A stretch of 9,171 bases of DNA from Methanomassiliicoccaceae archaeon (GTDB lineage: Archaea; Thermoplasmatota; Thermoplasmata; Methanomassiliicoccales; Methanomethylophilaceae): contig WQZJ01000046.1 of the NCBI GenBank assembly GCA_009780795.1, positions 1 to 9,171 on the forward strand, read 5' to 3'. Positions 1 to 6,852 of the stretch are shown here, piece after piece. The notes below the pieces were generated by a model. The model did no database searches and was not told where the DNA came from. It was given only the letters and a program-made list of their open reading frames with translations. Within the stretch, counting starts at the first letter, position 1; every line of letters starts with the position of its first letter. The position numbers and the translations under genes are program-made.

Positions 1-563
1 CGCACCGAAAGATCGAATGCGTTCCCCGGGAACAGAAGGCTCAGAAGGTCCAGGGCCTTCATGTCCGCACTCATCCTGTCCTCCGTTTCGTCAAGCTTCT
101 TCGATATCGCATCACCTATCTCGGAGTTCAGATCATCGTCCGGTCCGTCATCATCGCCCACCTCGGTCCCAATACCATCGTCATCCCACCTCCGTTCCTG
201 TGATTCCAGAGTGTCCCTCAGATCGGCATTGGTTTCCAAATTTCCCTCCATTATGTCGAGGACCATCGGTAGTATGGCGTGAAGTATGATGGGCGGCATC
301 AGATCGTTGCGATTCGCCATCGATCTCAATGATGTCCATTTTGCGGACGAGCGCAGCGCGGCCAACACGTTGAAGAGCAGACCGTACCGTTCTGTGAATC
401 TCGCCGCGTCATGTATCACGTATCCGCGCATGAGTTCCTCGGCCAGTATATCCGCCGTCTCATTGCGTATCACGCGCGGTATCGCCCTCGGAGCTGCCAG
501 CACTCGTCTTATCTCCGCCGAGTTCGTTATCTCGGCAACGGCGGCCCTCGCGTGCTCGGTCAT
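1..563 (-). CDS. Partial MoxR-operon partner protein (N-terminal 187 residues; VWA-type partner expected)
   Basis: Open frame reading off the left edge of the window; the C-terminal part is missing. It starts with ATG (MTEHARAAVAEI) 4 bases after the stop of the MoxR ATPase gene. No other in-frame start exists before an in-frame TGA about 30 bases upstream, so this start is well fixed. The visible part is soluble and mostly helical. It has an Asp-rich linker at about residues 127-144, and then a helical stretch ending in LLFPGNAFDLS. MoxR/RavA ATPases are very often followed by a von Willebrand factor A protein (ViaA-like) that works with them as a chaperone pair. The position, the acidic linker and the FPG..FDLS ending fit such a partner, but the VWA fold and its metal-binding MIDAS motif would lie outside the window, so the family is inferred from context. 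The coding frame itself is secure. Confidence 0.8.
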   Translation of the reverse strand, partial: MTEHARAAVAEITNSAEIRRVLAAPRAIPRVIRNETADILAEELMRGYVIHDAARFTERYGLLFNVLAALRSSAKWTSLRSMANRNDLMPPIILHAILPMVLDIMEGNLETNADLRDTLESQERRWDDDGIGTEVGDDDGPDDDLNSEIGDAISKKLDETEDRMSADMKALDLLSLLFPGNAFDLSV

Positions 564-567
564 GACA

Positions 568-1974
568 TCATTCCAGAAGTGACTCGGTATCTTTCAATAT
601 GTTCTCGATCTCGTTCATCACGTTCAGCCGCTGATCGAAGATCATCATAAGGTCCGTTCTGTCACGTTCGGAGAGCCAGATATTATCCTTCAGGTCCTTG
701 GAGAGCGACCCTCTGTCCCTCTCATGACCGTCGAACGCCTTGTTCTTCCTCTTACGGAGGTCGTTTATCTCTTTCGTGTACAGCCTCGTCTCCGGAGTAC
801 CGCGCTTCTCAGTCAGCTTCCATCCGTACTCCTTGGAGAGCGTTTCCATAAGCGCCTCGAACGAGTATTTCTTATATCCTTTACGAGAGTCGCCATGTGG
901 GTCCATGAACGAGTGCCTGGGCATCTCCGAGTGGTGCTTCCTCAGCGAATCAAGTGATGTGAAGGCTCCGTTACAGTCGGAACAATACACGATCATGGGG
1001 AATCTTAGGTCGGAGTTCACTATGTTCATCGAGCTCAGCGCAAGTTTGAACAGTTCATCCGCCTCCGTCCTGAGTTTGGAGACATCAACACCGCCGGAGA
1101 CGCATGAATTGAGCAGTGAAGTGCGTATCACGTCCTTCTCTTCGGGATCGTCCCACAGCATGTGCTGCATCAGCGGTATGAACGTCGCATCCGCCTCCTT
1201 CCTCCCGATGGCGGCGGCAGCGGTCTTGATGATGGCCGCCGCCTTCCTCCACCTGCGGTCGGAGATGTATTTGTTCCTTCCTCTGAACTCCGTCCTCATG
1301 GAAAGTATGGCGGATAACACGTCACTGCTGAGCGTGACGCTGTCCGACAGATCCTTGATATCCCTTATTTCGTCCTTCGTCAGCTTCTCCGGCGGTATGA
1401 ACTCCTTGTCCTCAGAATTCAATATTTTAAGGAAGTTCTCGGTGTCGGATATCTGATCCGTGTAATATCGAAAGAGGAAACGGTCGTACAGTGCCCTCAG
1501 TTCCTCGCCATCCTCCGGCAGTTCGTTGGACGCTCCGTATATGGAGTACACGGGAACGTCCGTGGTCTCACGGCCGTTATGGAACTTCTTCTCATTCAGT
1601 ACGGTCAGCAGACTGTTGAGTATGGAACTGTTCGCTTTGAATATCTCATCGAGGAACGCAATGTTCGCCGACGGCAGATATCCTTCGGTCTTCCTTCTGA
1701 ACTCGTCGTTCTTGAGTGATGCCAATGACAGCGGCCCGAACACCTCCTCGGGAGATGTGAATCTGGTGAGCAGATAATAATAAAGTTCGCGTTCGCCGAG
1801 ACATTGGCAGATGTCCCGCGCCAGCATACTCTTCGCCGTCCCGGGTGGGCCGATCAGCAATAAATGTTCTCCGGAGAGCAGCGCCAGGATGGAACCGGAT
1901 ATCTCGTCCTCCCTTTCCACGTATCTTTCGTTGAGCGATCGGATCATCCGTTCTAATTTTCCTTTCATGGGCAT
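568..1974 (-). CDS. MoxR/RavA-type AAA+ ATPase with a C2H2-like zinc-finger motif
   Basis: A 468-residue AAA+ ATPase of the MoxR group, cytosolic and probably a chaperone-like remodelling motor acting with the protein encoded just downstream. Visible motifs: Walker A GPPGTAKS (residues 42-49), Walker B IAFLDE (105-110), sensor-1 region GASNELP (147-153), and YDRF (163-166) where the arginine finger lies. A RavA-like lid helix, YISDRRWRKA, follows at 236-245. The AAA module ends near residue 290. The C-terminal part is unusual: at 331-354 there is C-X2-C-X3-F-X5-L-X2-H followed by more histidines, as in a classical C2H2 zinc finger. A charged, helical, coiled-coil-like tail (about 370-468) follows. 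E. coli RavA instead has a helical plus LARA domain there. ATG 1974 is chosen as the first Met; a second Met codon lies at 1968. An A/T-rich box about 30 bases upstream suggests a very short leader. Family assignment is strong; the substrate is unknown. Confidence 0.93.
   Translation of the reverse strand: MPMKGKLERMIRSLNERYVEREDEISGSILALLSGEHLLLIGPPGTAKSMLARDICQCLGERELYYYLLTRFTSPEEVFGPLSLASLKNDEFRRKTEGYLPSANIAFLDEIFKANSSILNSLLTVLNEKKFHNGRETTDVPVYSIYGASNELPEDGEELRALYDRFLFRYYTDQISDTENFLKILNSEDKEFIPPEKLTKDEIRDIKDLSDSVTLSSDVLSAILSMRTEFRGRNKYISDRRWRKAAAIIKTAAAAIGRKEADATFIPLMQHMLWDDPEEKDVIRTSLLNSCVSGGVDVSKLRTEADELFKLALSSMNIVNSDLRFPMIVYCSDCNGAFTSLDSLRKHHSEMPRHSFMDPHGDSRKGYKKYSFEALMETLSKEYGWKLTEKRGTPETRLYTKEINDLRKRKNKAFDGHERDRGSLSKDLKDNIWLSERDRTDLMMIFDQRLNVMNEIENILKDTESLLE
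913..984 (-). other. C2H2-like zinc-finger motif within the MoxR ATPase
   Basis: Residues 331-354 of the ATPase: Cys331, Cys334, Phe338, Leu344, His347 and His348, His354. Spacing from the first Cys to the first His equals the classical C2H2 pattern (C-X2-C-X3-F-X5-L-X2-H). The last His is 6 or 7 residues further on, slightly more than the usual 4-6. Zinc binding is inferred; the pattern is seen directly. Confidence 0.65.
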
Positions 1975-1998
1975 CGCCGTGTGACACCCAACCGAATG

Positions 1999-2030
1999 TT
2001 CATATAAAAATCATTTTTTATTTTTTGCGG
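1999..2030. promoter_or_regulatory. Divergent A/T-rich promoter region
   Basis: About 30 nearly pure A/T bases in the gap between the divergent MoxR and hydantoinase genes. On the plus strand ATATAAAAA (2002-2010) is a good TATA box. On the minus strand the same region reads as TTTTTATAT plus A-runs about 30 bases from the MoxR ATG, so that transcript would be nearly leaderless. A shared promoter region is likely; exact start sites are inferred. Confidence 0.6.
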
Positions 2031-2075
2031 AACGTGCATAATCATTATTATTCGTCCCGGCGATACAGGTCGCAA

Positions 2076-4046
2076 ATGATAGAAAAGGCGGGAACCCGGA
2101 CGCTGAGCCTCGGAATGGATGCGGGAGGCTCATACACCGATGCCGTGGTGATGGACGTCAACGAAAGACGTGTTCTCGCCAGGTCCAAGGCTGCGACGAC
2201 GCATGAGGACCTCATGATCGGTATGTCCGAAGCCATGACGAAACTCATAGCTAACCGCTCGTTCAACCCAAAGGACATCAAGTTCACAGGATTATCGACG
2301 ACCCTGGCCACGAATTCCATTCTGGAGGGGAAGGGCGGAAGGGTGGGACTCATAGGGATAGGCTGGACCCCGGAGAAGGACTGGACGTTCGACGTCGTCT
2401 CGTCGGCCTTCATCGACGGAGGACATGATGTCAAAGGTCATCCTCTGTTCCCGCTGGACACCGACGCACTGATAAGAGCGGCCAGGAAGATGATCGATGC
2501 CGTCGATTCGATGGTGATATCATCAAAATTCAGTTGTTTCAACCCGGTCCACGAGAACGACGCGAGAGCCGCCGTGAGAAAGGAGTTCGGTGTGCCCGTC
2601 ATAGCCGCTCACGAACTTTCCACAGACCTTGGGATATACGAGAGGACGAACACTGCGGTCTTCAATGGAATGTTGTTACCGGTGATAAACGATTTTTTGA
2701 ACGACGTGGGGATAATGCTGTCCCGTTTCAAGATATCATCAAGAGTGATGGTAATGAAAGGCGACGGCACGATGATGGACCTCGAATCCGCAAAACTGCG
2801 TCCGGTGGAGACGATAATGTCAGGACCCGCGGCATCCGCCGTGGGCGGGAGATTCCTGTCCGGCTTAGATACATGCTTTGTGATAGATGTCGGATCGACG
2901 TCCACCGACATCGCCTACCTCAGGAAAGGACTTCCCCTGGTGAACAGGGAGGGCGCCGTGGTCGGCAGCGTGAGGACGCATGTCCATGCGATGGATGCGT
3001 ACACGATAGCATTGGGCGGCGACTCCCATGTGCGTGCCGATGAGACGGGAAGGATAGCGATAGGACCCAGGCGTGCTGTGCCGCTCTCCAGGGCGGCTGC
3101 CGCATACCCTGAGATAATTGAAAAGATGATATCCGAGAAGAGGACGTCGTTCATTGTTCCGCATATATCAAGGACATCCTCCCTTTCACCGTACGCCTCC
3201 GTGATCCTGAAATGGATAAGGGAGAATGCACCATGTACGCTTGAGGACATAGAGAGGGCACATCCGGAGATGTACACCTTCAAGAGTGTTGTTCAGGACC
3301 TCACGGACCGCGGGAACGTGATCCTCACTGGATTGACGCCGACTGATGTGTTCCTGATAAAGGACATGCTCCATGACGGAAATGACGTGGCGGCTAGGGA
3401 AGGGGCGCACATCGAGGCTGTAAAGGTCAACATGAGCACGGATCAGTTCTGTGCGAAGGTCATAGATCAAATGATAATCTCGATCGGCCGTTCGCTGCTC
3501 ACTAAAGCTGTAATGGACCAGACCGGTGACGATATCGTCGGAAAGAATCTGATGAAGATAACGGAGGCGGCGGCGGGAGGAGGTCTCTTTGATGTAATGA
3601 ACATCACCGCTGAACTGAACGTTCCGATAGTCGGCCTGGGCGGCCCGGCAGACGTTCTCCTGCCGGCGCTGAAGCACAGGCTGTCCGCTGATGTCAAATT
3701 GCCGTATGACCACGACGTGGGCAACGCCATAGGCACCGTGTGCAGCAAGGTATCAGAATCCTCGACCGTACAGATACGGGCGGTCAAGGGCGGAGGTTAC
3801 GAATTAATATCGTCGTTCGAACAGCCGATAAGGATGCAGTGCCTACCGGATGCGCTGGAAAAGGCAAAGGGAATGGTAACGGACAACGCTCTGAGTAAAG
3901 CCGTGAAAGCGGGCGGTGTGAACGTTACCGTTAACGTGGAGGTCGACAACAGCAACTTCTCGAATCACGCCGATGCGTTCGTCGACTGGATAGAGGTACG
4001 CGCAAGAGCGACGGGAGACCCGATGGGAAGGGCGTTCGGCCTTTGA
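2076..4046 (+). CDS. Hydantoinase/oxoprolinase-family protein (HyuA-like, stand-alone)
   Basis: A 656-residue protein of the hydantoinase A / 5-oxoprolinase N-terminal family (ASKHA actin-like ATPase fold). Members hydrolyse cyclic amides such as 5-oxoproline or N-methylhydantoins with ATP, or carboxylate ketones. Visible: N-terminal phosphate-binding loop GMDAGGSYTDAVV (13-25), TGLSTTLATNSILEGKG (71-87), MSGPAAS (248-254), second phosphate loop IDVGSTSTDIAYL (270-282), GGDSH (314-318), GLGGPADVLLP (520-530) and the family-typical DHDVGNAIG (545-553). ATG 2076 is preferred because AGGT lies 5 bases before it and the TATA box sits at 2002-2010. A longer frame from TTG 2025 would begin at or upstream of the expected transcription start. 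No HyuB-type partner is adjacent, so the true substrate cannot be named. The 3' end (FGL-stop) coincides with the 13-base repeat that bounds the island, and the gene is intact. Confidence 0.92.
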   Translation: MIEKAGTRTLSLGMDAGGSYTDAVVMDVNERRVLARSKAATTHEDLMIGMSEAMTKLIANRSFNPKDIKFTGLSTTLATNSILEGKGGRVGLIGIGWTPEKDWTFDVVSSAFIDGGHDVKGHPLFPLDTDALIRAARKMIDAVDSMVISSKFSCFNPVHENDARAAVRKEFGVPVIAAHELSTDLGIYERTNTAVFNGMLLPVINDFLNDVGIMLSRFKISSRVMVMKGDGTMMDLESAKLRPVETIMSGPAASAVGGRFLSGLDTCFVIDVGSTSTDIAYLRKGLPLVNREGAVVGSVRTHVHAMDAYTIALGGDSHVRADETGRIAIGPRRAVPLSRAAAAYPEIIEKMISEKRTSFIVPHISRTSSLSPYASVILKWIRENAPCTLEDIERAHPEMYTFKSVVQDLTDRGNVILTGLTPTDVFLIKDMLHDGNDVAAREGAHIEAVKVNMSTDQFCAKVIDQMIISIGRSLLTKAVMDQTGDDIVGKNLMKITEAAAGGGLFDVMNITAELNVPIVGLGGPADVLLPALKHRLSADVKLPYDHDVGNAIGTVCSKVSESSTVQIRAVKGGGYELISSFEQPIRMQCLPDALEKAKGMVTDNALSKAVKAGGVNVTVNVEVDNSNFSNHADAFVDWIEVRARATGDPMGRAFGL

Positions 4047-4047
4047 C
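4035..4047 (+). repeat. Left copy of 13-base island-bounding direct repeat
   Basis: TTCGGCCTTTGAC, covering the last three codons and stop of the hydantoinase gene plus one base. An identical copy lies at 6857-6869, just beyond the A/T-rich island. The flanking bases differ on both sides, so the match is exactly 13. It behaves like an attachment-site core or a long target-site duplication. Confidence 0.75.
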
Positions 4048-4056
4048 TTAGTACAT
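4047..4056 (+). repeat. Left copy of 10-base inner direct repeat
   Basis: CTTAGTACAT, directly abutting (sharing one C with) the left 13-base repeat. The identical copy at 6848-6857 abuts the right 13-base repeat. The copies are direct, not inverted, which is unlike normal insertion-sequence ends. Confidence 0.65.
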
Positions 4057-4076
4057 ATTGGATATTTGACAGAAAT

Positions 4077-4087
4077 ACTAATATACC
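4077..4087 (+). promoter_or_regulatory. TATA-like box of the island operon
   Basis: ACTAATATACC, centred about 26 bases before ATG 4108. That is the distance expected for an archaeal leaderless transcript, and no Shine-Dalgarno sequence precedes the ATG. The island operon therefore seems to carry its own promoter. Confidence 0.5.
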
Positions 4088-4107
4088 GTTGGATTAATTG
4101 TTTATTT

Positions 4108-5124
4108 ATGAAAAAATATCTCGGTGTTTTCACCGCTGTTGCAATTCTTCTAATTGCAACGTCTTTTGTAGGCGGATTCAATCCCGATGAAGAAGGTGGA
4201 GAAAAATACGTCAGATCGATAAATCTTGACGATATGATCATGAACACCAGCTGGGTGCTCGAAGAGTATGATGAGTATACTACAGAGTACTCCGATGACT
4301 GGTTACAATTCAATGGTATTTTATCTTTCGATGCATCAATGTTGTTCGGTAAAGAAATAGAAACGATGTCAATCAATGAGGGAGATATCCTCCGCATAGA
4401 AAATATCATAGAAATAACTGGAGAAATAATATCAATTACACTGATATATTATCTGGGTGACGAGTTTTTAGGATCTGAGGCGCTACTTGGTACGCCCAAA
4501 TTTATGGGTGATGTACCAGATGCAGTGTTCGAAATAGATGGTATAGGTGTTTTCCTGAGCGAGTTGTTGCAACAGAATTCTGTGGAGAATTGTATTATAT
4601 TTGTCTTGGGAATTCCCCTCCTTGCTGGAATTCTACTTCCGGCAGCGACCGCGGTAGCTGTTGGTACAGCAGCTATCATGCTCGTGGATTACACCTACAA
4701 ATCTTTCACAAATCCGAAGATAAGTCTAAACAAAAACAATAAAACCGTCACAGTTGACGGCAGTGTGTTCCCACTTACAGAATTGAATCAAAATAACCTG
4801 GCACAAAAGACACAGGCTGGAAAATACTATTATGCTGCGTTGATAGATGGAAAACTCTGGATAACTACGGAGATATCTTCAGGTCTGGCTAGAAAGATAA
4901 TCGAAATGGATAATGGTGAAAACAATGTGTATACACCGCAAAGGAACGATGCACTTTGGATTACCAATCAGGCAGGAACTTATGCCGCCGTCGGTCCAGA
5001 GAATCATGCCAATAATGGGAAGCCCGGAGAACATTACTATGACCATTATCATACAGGAAAATTCCTCTTTGGTTTGATGCGTGGAAACGTACATGTATTC
5101 TTTGGAGCTCCGACAGTGAAGTGA
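4108..5124 (+). CDS. Exported/membrane protein with a His-rich toxin-like C-terminal domain
   Basis: A 338-residue protein, not firmly recognised. The start at ATG 4108 (MKKYLGVFTAVAILLIATSF) gives a textbook signal peptide or anchor, Lys-Lys then about 18 hydrophobic residues. An upstream in-frame ATG at 4066 would precede the TATA box and spoil the signal. Order: signal/anchor 1-23; acidic extracytoplasmic region about 24-160; long hydrophobic stretch about 162-194, rich in Ala, Val, Leu and Gly, enough for one long or two short membrane spans; C-terminal domain about 205-338. That domain ends with GPENH (296-300), EHYYDHYH (308-315) and NVHVFFG (327-333), putting five His residues close together. 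From memory this resembles C-terminal domains of bacterial polymorphic/SAR2788-type putative toxins, but I cannot confirm it. It leads a three-gene operon, with the next start 4 bases away. Base composition differs from the host genes. The frame is secure; function is a hypothesis. Confidence 0.8.
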   Translation: MKKYLGVFTAVAILLIATSFVGGFNPDEEGGEKYVRSINLDDMIMNTSWVLEEYDEYTTEYSDDWLQFNGILSFDASMLFGKEIETMSINEGDILRIENIIEITGEIISITLIYYLGDEFLGSEALLGTPKFMGDVPDAVFEIDGIGVFLSELLQQNSVENCIIFVLGIPLLAGILLPAATAVAVGTAAIMLVDYTYKSFTNPKISLNKNNKTVTVDGSVFPLTELNQNNLAQKTQAGKYYYAALIDGKLWITTEISSGLARKIIEMDNGENNVYTPQRNDALWITNQAGTYAAVGPENHANNGKPGEHYYDHYHTGKFLFGLMRGNVHVFFGAPTVK

Positions 5125-5128
5125 TAAA

Positions 5129-5581
5129 ATGTCCTATTACTGTGCGATTTTCACAGACGAACCCATTGAGAAAATGGGGCTGGAAAAGAACTCCAAATAT
5201 CCAAATTCTTGGATATATCGTCTCCAAGAAAGATACATAGAGATAGACGAAGAGGATGAATTATGGAAGGATCCAAGTGATATAAGAGAACTGCACTTTA
5301 CCAACAACCTTTATTTCAATAGGTGGGGATGCGGAGATACAGAATTGTGTCTAGCTGACGACTATGTGAGGATAGTTGGAGGCAAGATATATATCGCAAA
5401 GCTCCTCTTTCTTGAAGACGAGATGTTAGGAAAAGTATCTCCAAAAATATTAGAAAAAATAGAGGTTCTTGATTTAAAAGATCTATCAGAAAAAATACGT
5501 AATAACACTGGTAGATTGGTAGTTGATTTAGAACCGTATGTTATATACGAAATAGTGAACAGCGGAAATAGATATGAATAA
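5129..5581 (+). CDS. Small acidic soluble protein, immunity-like by position
   Basis: A 150-residue protein of no family I recognise. It has no signal peptide or membrane segment, is acidic (EIDEEDELW near 38-46, FLEDEM near 94-99), and appears to be mixed alpha/beta with a helical stretch about 104-125. Cys residues at 5, 68 and 74 show no metal-site pattern. The start lies 4 bases after the preceding stop, and AGTGAT across that stop could serve as the ribosome binding site. Its 3' end overlaps the protease gene by 8 bases, so the three genes are almost certainly cotranscribed. A small acidic cytosolic protein immediately after a toxin-like exported protein is the classic position of an immunity protein, so that is my leading guess. 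A regulatory or chaperone role is equally open. No sequence motif proves immunity. Confidence 0.75.
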   Translation: MSYYCAIFTDEPIEKMGLEKNSKYPNSWIYRLQERYIEIDEEDELWKDPSDIRELHFTNNLYFNRWGCGDTELCLADDYVRIVGGKIYIAKLLFLEDEMLGKVSPKILEKIEVLDLKDLSEKIRNNTGRLVVDLEPYVIYEIVNSGNRYE

Positions 5582-6305
5582 GAATGAAGGTGCCTATACA
5601 GCAATAATTGCGATACTAACTGTGTCGTTGCTCATAAATTTTTATTTCGATTTTAGTGATAGTGATGAAATATCATTGGATAAGGTTGCGGAGGGAGTTA
5701 TCAACTCATGCTTGGAGATAAGATGTGATGATGACAGAGCGAGTGCATCTGCTGGAACAGGATATGTAGTAAAGTATGGGAGTGGAACGTATGTTATATC
5801 TAACGCACACGTAGTGACATTCGACAATTCGGGCTCTTATGAATCATACGGGTCCATAAAGGCAAGATATTACAATTCAAGTACAGAATACCCTCTGAGT
5901 ATCATATCTTTCGATACAAATCTTGACATTGCCGTTATGACTTTTGAGAGTGAAGGTTTCCGTGAATCATTGTCGTTTGGAGATTCTAATAAATTAAGAT
6001 ATGGCCAAACGGTGTTCACTATAGGTAACGCCATGGGATATGGGTTATCGCTCACCGATGGGGTGGTCGCTGTGCCTTTGATTAATGTAGAAATTTCTGG
6101 CACAGAAAGATTGGTTATACAGACCAATATCAACATAAATAGAGGGAACAGTGGCGGCCCTCTTTTAGATATGAATGGTAATGTTGTTGGAATGATGTCG
6201 TTCCGCATTGGGAATCTGGGCGTTAATGTTCAGGGAATGAGTTTTGCAATACCTTCGAACGTTATATGTGAGTATATAGAAACAGAGATAGAATCTATTA
6301 TTTAA
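5574..6305 (+). CDS. Membrane-anchored trypsin-like (HtrA-type, S1C) serine protease without PDZ
   Basis: A 243-residue serine protease. An uncleaved-looking hydrophobic anchor at about 8-26 (AIIAILTVSLLINFYF) should hold it in the membrane with the catalytic domain outside. The chymotrypsin-fold domain follows with a complete triad: His79 in SNAHVV, Asp118 in LDIAVM, and Ser193 in the oxyanion motif GNSGGPLL (191-198). INRGNSGGPL and the terminal GMSFAIPS match the DegP/HtrA family closely. HtrA proteins normally have one or two PDZ domains after the protease; here the protein ends directly after the catalytic domain. Cys46 and Cys51 could form a disulphide. The ATG overlaps the end of the preceding gene by 8 bases. 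Both this protein and the first gene's product face the outside, so processing or degradation of that product is plausible. Family assignment is strong; the substrate is inference. Confidence 0.9.
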   Translation: MNKNEGAYTAIIAILTVSLLINFYFDFSDSDEISLDKVAEGVINSCLEIRCDDDRASASAGTGYVVKYGSGTYVISNAHVVTFDNSGSYESYGSIKARYYNSSTEYPLSIISFDTNLDIAVMTFESEGFRESLSFGDSNKLRYGQTVFTIGNAMGYGLSLTDGVVAVPLINVEISGTERLVIQTNININRGNSGGPLLDMNGNVVGMMSFRIGNLGVNVQGMSFAIPSNVICEYIETEIESII

Positions 6306-6409
6306 TCATCTCGCCCCACATCTACTACATTTGTACGCCTTAACATATTTTTGTTTTGTCCTGCGGTCAAATGTCATAATATTTCCACTCAGGTGGGGCA
6401 GATTAGATT
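6304..6409. repeat. Imperfect inverted repeat pair, MITE-like scrap
   Basis: AATCATCTCGCCCCAC (6304-6319) and, about 73 bases later, the reverse complement of AATCTAATCTGCCCCAC (6393-6409). The arms match except for small gaps. They enclose about 73 bases with no intact gene and may be ends of a small non-autonomous element or debris of an insertion sequence. Confidence 0.4.
6306..6377 (-). pseudogene. Possible remnant of a zinc-ribbon protein
   Basis: A 23-residue minus-strand frame that ends KQKYVKAYKCSRCGAR. CxxCG preceded by a basic and aromatic stretch is typical of the second half of a zinc ribbon, as in several transposase N-termini. The first Cys pair is not intact: just upstream TGCCCCACCTGA reads Cys-Pro-Thr-stop in another frame. 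It may be a decayed transposase start, or chance; part of the coding overlaps the inverted repeat. Confidence 0.25.
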
Positions 6410-6460
6410 GAAGGGCCGCGGTCACATAGATAATGCGTTGTAGTTTCGGCAAAGTTCACG

Positions 6461-6544
6461 GAATAATTAAGGACAATTTTGCATCTTAGACTTTATCGTA
6501 TAATGCCTATTATTCGCCTGTTGTAATTTTGTCCTAAATTATAT
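6461..6544. repeat. Imperfect 16-base inverted repeat around a short A/T-rich loop
   Basis: AATTAAGGACAATTTT (6465-6480) pairs with AATTTTGTCCTAAATT (6525-6540), 13 of 16 positions, with some further matches outside. The GGACA/TGTCC core is exact. It could be insertion-sequence ends or a transcript-end structure. The whole stretch 6306-6600 has no intact gene that I can support. Confidence 0.35.
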
Positions 6545-6600
6545 CAAGTCGAGAGAGTACCGGGTTTGGTGTACATTAAATAAATGTAGATGAAACCTGA

Positions 6601-6852
6601 CCTCGACACCATATTCTGATTCCGGAAGAAATTGAAAGATTACATCGCAGTACGATCGAGGAATCGAAGGGGGCAGATGATGTCCTCGATCTTGAGACTA
6701 GATGGAATGCCCTAATGGAATGGATGGACACATACAATTTTGTACGGCCGTATCAGTCGCTTGATCACGATATACCCGCGCATGTGTTTGTGAGAGACAT
6801 TAAGAATGTCAATGTATTTCTGGAAATGGGCGTTTACGAGGTTCTGGCTTAG
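6601..6852 (+). pseudogene. C-terminal remnant of a DDE (rve-type) transposase
   Basis: An open stretch of 83 codons ending in TAG, with in-frame stops immediately upstream and no plausible start. It contains LETRWNALMEWMDTYNFVRP (within 6694-6753) followed by YQSLDHDIPAHVF. This matches the end of IS3/IS481-like integrase-core transposases, where W-x-x-x-YN-x-x-RPHQSL and P-A-x-x-F are conserved. The catalytic D and first half are absent, so it is inactive. The stop codon lies inside the 10-base inner repeat at the right island boundary, as expected where a transposase ends at the element terminus. Confidence 0.7.

Noticed and set aside
740..1456. Long plus-strand open frame opposite the MoxR gene
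   Set aside because: It lies antisense to a clearly recognisable ATPase and its Ser/Leu-rich translation has no domain; it is a codon-bias shadow.
2025..2075. TTG start giving 17 more residues to the hydantoinase protein
   Set aside because: It begins within the A/T-rich promoter, at or upstream of the expected transcription start, has no ribosome binding site, and the added residues are not family-like; ATG 2076 has AGGT at the right distance.
4030..4060. tRNA gene at the island boundary
   Set aside because: I looked for the usual integration target but found no cloverleaf or T-loop sequence at either repeat; the left copy is the 3' end of a protein gene.
6850..6852. Amber stop of the transposase remnant as a possible pyrrolysine codon
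   Set aside because: The protein family ends naturally here, the frame beyond leaves the element, and the gene is already broken upstream.
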